The notes under the pieces are model-generated. The model worked only from the letters and a program-made list of their open reading frames with translations, was not told where the DNA came from and searched no databases. The position numbers were made by a program, and so were the translations under genes. A stretch of 64,000 bases of DNA from Centropus unirufus (Eukaryota > Chordata > Aves > Cuculiformes > Centropidae). Shown piece after piece: positions 62,505 through 64,000 of this stretch; positions within the stretch are counted from its first letter, which is position 1, and every line of letters begins with the position of its first letter. The stretch spans positions 1,469,459-1,533,458 of the forward strand of contig VYZI01000170.1 in NCBI GenBank assembly GCA_013397695.1, given 5' to 3'.

Positions 62505-63750
62505 GCCCCAAGGCTGAGCGCTGCAGGGCAGTCCCTGGGTGCGGGACTGGAAGGGGGGGCATGGGGCGCTGGGCCCCTCACTGTCCCTGTGGCAAAAAAA
62601 AACTCTGCCCTGCCCAGCCCCAGGAGCCTCCTCTGGGCTCCTTGTTGCTTTGGAAAAAAAAATGACACATAAGATCAAACACGACGAAGGGCACCATTTA
62701 TTAACTAAATGAGGTGGGACCGGTGCCAACCTGATTCAAGTTCTAATTGTTTAACTTTTTCCATGTATCATCATTATATTTTCCTACTTAGCTGGGCATT
62801 ATTTCCACCACCACACCCCCTTTCTTCTGCTGCTTTTGTTTGGAGTTGTTTAACTTTGCTTTTGTTGCTGGATGGCTGCCCCAGGGACCTTAAAAAAATC
62901 AGAGCTGGTCCATTTGTATTGGGATAAAAGTCCTTGTGCCATGGGAGGGGGAGCAGAAAGAAAGAGGCCTTTTGGAAAAGTTCCCTCTCCTCCTGTTTTC
63001 ATGTGTGAAAGAGGCTATTTTAATTACTTCAGGGAAAAAAATATTCCCCACGCATATAATAAAGCAGACAAAACTGCTCCTAGCTGTAAGGGCATTTGTC
63101 TGCAATTTATTTTGCCTCTTTTTCTCCCCGGGAAAGCAGAGGAGGGCTCCCCCTCCCTGAGCTTCCCCAGCCCAGGAGCTGCTTCTTGCATGGGGACATT
63201 TAACTATTTTGCAGTTTTCCCTGATCCTAAAGCAATTCCGTAGTGCAGGGAGGGCCTGGGCTGCGGCCAGCGCGGCTGCTTTGGGCCCTTGATGGGCGCT
63301 CGTTTGATGTGCAGAGACACGGCTCCAGCGTGCTTCGGGCTTTATTAATGAAATCAACCACTTTTCTTGGAGGAAAAGCCTTCGTTCTTCAATCCCAAAT
63401 CCGCAGGGTGCTGGGAGGCCGGTGGCCAGTGTCTGTCCCTCCTGAGCTGACCGACCTAGAGGCAAGCTGCTGGCGCTGAGGGATGCTGAGCAGCATCGTT
63501 GGAAAATCCAGCTGGAGGGGACCTCAGGAGGCCACCTGGCTCCTGCCCCCGAGCCGGGGGGAGGGTAATCCAGCCTCAGGGTGCTCCCAGCTCCCCAGGC
63601 AGTGCGTGCGGGGGGGTGGACGGGATGAGAAGGGGGTGCGCCATGTGGACTGGGTGGGATGCGTGGGGTGGACAGGGGTGACCGGGGGTGCCTGGGATTC
63701 ACGGGGCTGGATACAAACCAGGGGATGCGGGAGGTGCCTGTCTCCGGCAC
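62505..63750. other. Downstream intergenic DNA with an AT-rich then a G-rich part
   Basis: The segment 62670-63120 is AT-leaning and includes an AATAAA at 63058-63063 with no gene attached. From about 63540 the DNA becomes G-rich, with a strong quadruplex motif at 63665-63706. A long antisense open frame spanning most of this stretch has no recognisable domain and I do not call it a gene. Confidence 0.6.
63508..63562 (-). mobile_element. Possible diverged CR1 3'-end remnant
   Basis: 'ccagctggaggggacctcag' followed by 'gaggccacctggctcctg' resembles the reverse complement of a CR1 3' end (ttggaagggacctcaggaggtcatctagtcc). The match is short. It could also be chance within GC-rich DNA. Confidence 0.4.
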
Positions 63751-63960
63751 CATCTAGTGATGGAAAGCGAAATACCGCGCAGGATCCCGCAGGAAGCTGC
63801 GCTGCGAGGATTCCCGGCGCCCTGGGGTGGGTCTGGAGCGGGCACAGCCCGGGCCGCTCGGAACCCTCTGCCAAGGGGCTTCAAGAGCCGCGGCCGCGGG
63901 TTGGAGCCCGGCCCCGTGCTGCCAGGCATCCCAGCTGCTCTCCGGAGAGATCCCTGCCTT
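63750..63960. promoter_or_regulatory. CpG-rich patch near the right edge, possible promoter of a neighbouring gene
   Basis: CpG dinucleotides become dense (gaaataccgcgcagg, ccgggccgctcgg, gccgcggccgcggg), and there is a NotI-type GCGGCCGC near 63890. Such patches in vertebrates usually mark promoters. In human the gene after PDLIM4 is SLC22A4, same strand, but none of its coding sequence is visible here. Its identity is inference only. Confidence 0.4.
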
Positions 63961-64000
63961 CTCCTTGCTCCCAGGAAGCCCTGATCCACATCGCCGTGCC

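Noticed and set aside
62899..63753. 284-residue open frame on the minus strand near the right edge
   Set aside because: It has no recognisable domain. Its N-terminal half is low-complexity Pro/Ser/Arg translated from the G-rich tract, and there is no promoter or splice evidence.
1..64000. tRNA, rRNA, microRNA or snoRNA genes
   Set aside because: No segment showed a tRNA-like box A/box B pair or a convincing precursor hairpin by eye. A covariance-model search would be needed to exclude them fully.

Overview
The window is ordinary nuclear DNA from a vertebrate, most likely a bird. It holds one recognisable protein-coding gene, PDLIM4 (also called RIL), complete and on the + strand. The bird reading rests on copies of the CR1 non-LTR retrotransposon (3' ends at about 15471-16206, 26077-26190 and 62348-62504), sparse interspersed repeats, and a protein that is clearly a diverged tetrapod PDLIM4. 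Turtles and crocodilians also carry CR1, but usually with much denser repeats. The species cannot be fixed from the sequence.

Layout. Positions 1-16206 are intergenic or far-upstream DNA with no supportable gene. This part contains a (TCCCA)n tract cut by the left edge, an interrupted (GGAT)n tract at 9330-9460, and a 0.74-kb CR1 3' end directly before the promoter. A compact CpG-rich promoter follows at about 16210-16640. The coding part of PDLIM4 runs from 16448 to 58700 in seven exons: 16448-16540, 30745-30896, 38414-38498, 51859-52037, 54367-54524, 57539-57659 and 58496-58700. All introns are GT-AG. The reading frame closes exactly to 993 nt, encoding 330 residues plus a stop. Downstream lie the 3' UTR with two candidate poly(A) signals (59157 and 61244), another CR1 3' end, a G-rich tract, and a CpG-rich patch at about 63750-63960 that may be the edge of the next gene's promoter.

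Function. The protein has an N-terminal PDZ domain (exons 1-3), a variable linker with the conserved ALP-subfamily internal motif (exons 4-5), and one C-terminal LIM zinc-binding domain split between exons 6 and 7. Proteins of this family link partners, notably alpha-actinin, to actin filaments. Skipping exon 6 would give a shorter LIM-less protein with a new C-terminus. That is the most biologically interesting prediction here.

No novel system was found. There is no CRISPR array, operon, RNA gene or second coding gene that I can support. The other findings are regulatory or structural candidates of modest interest, each with its limits stated.
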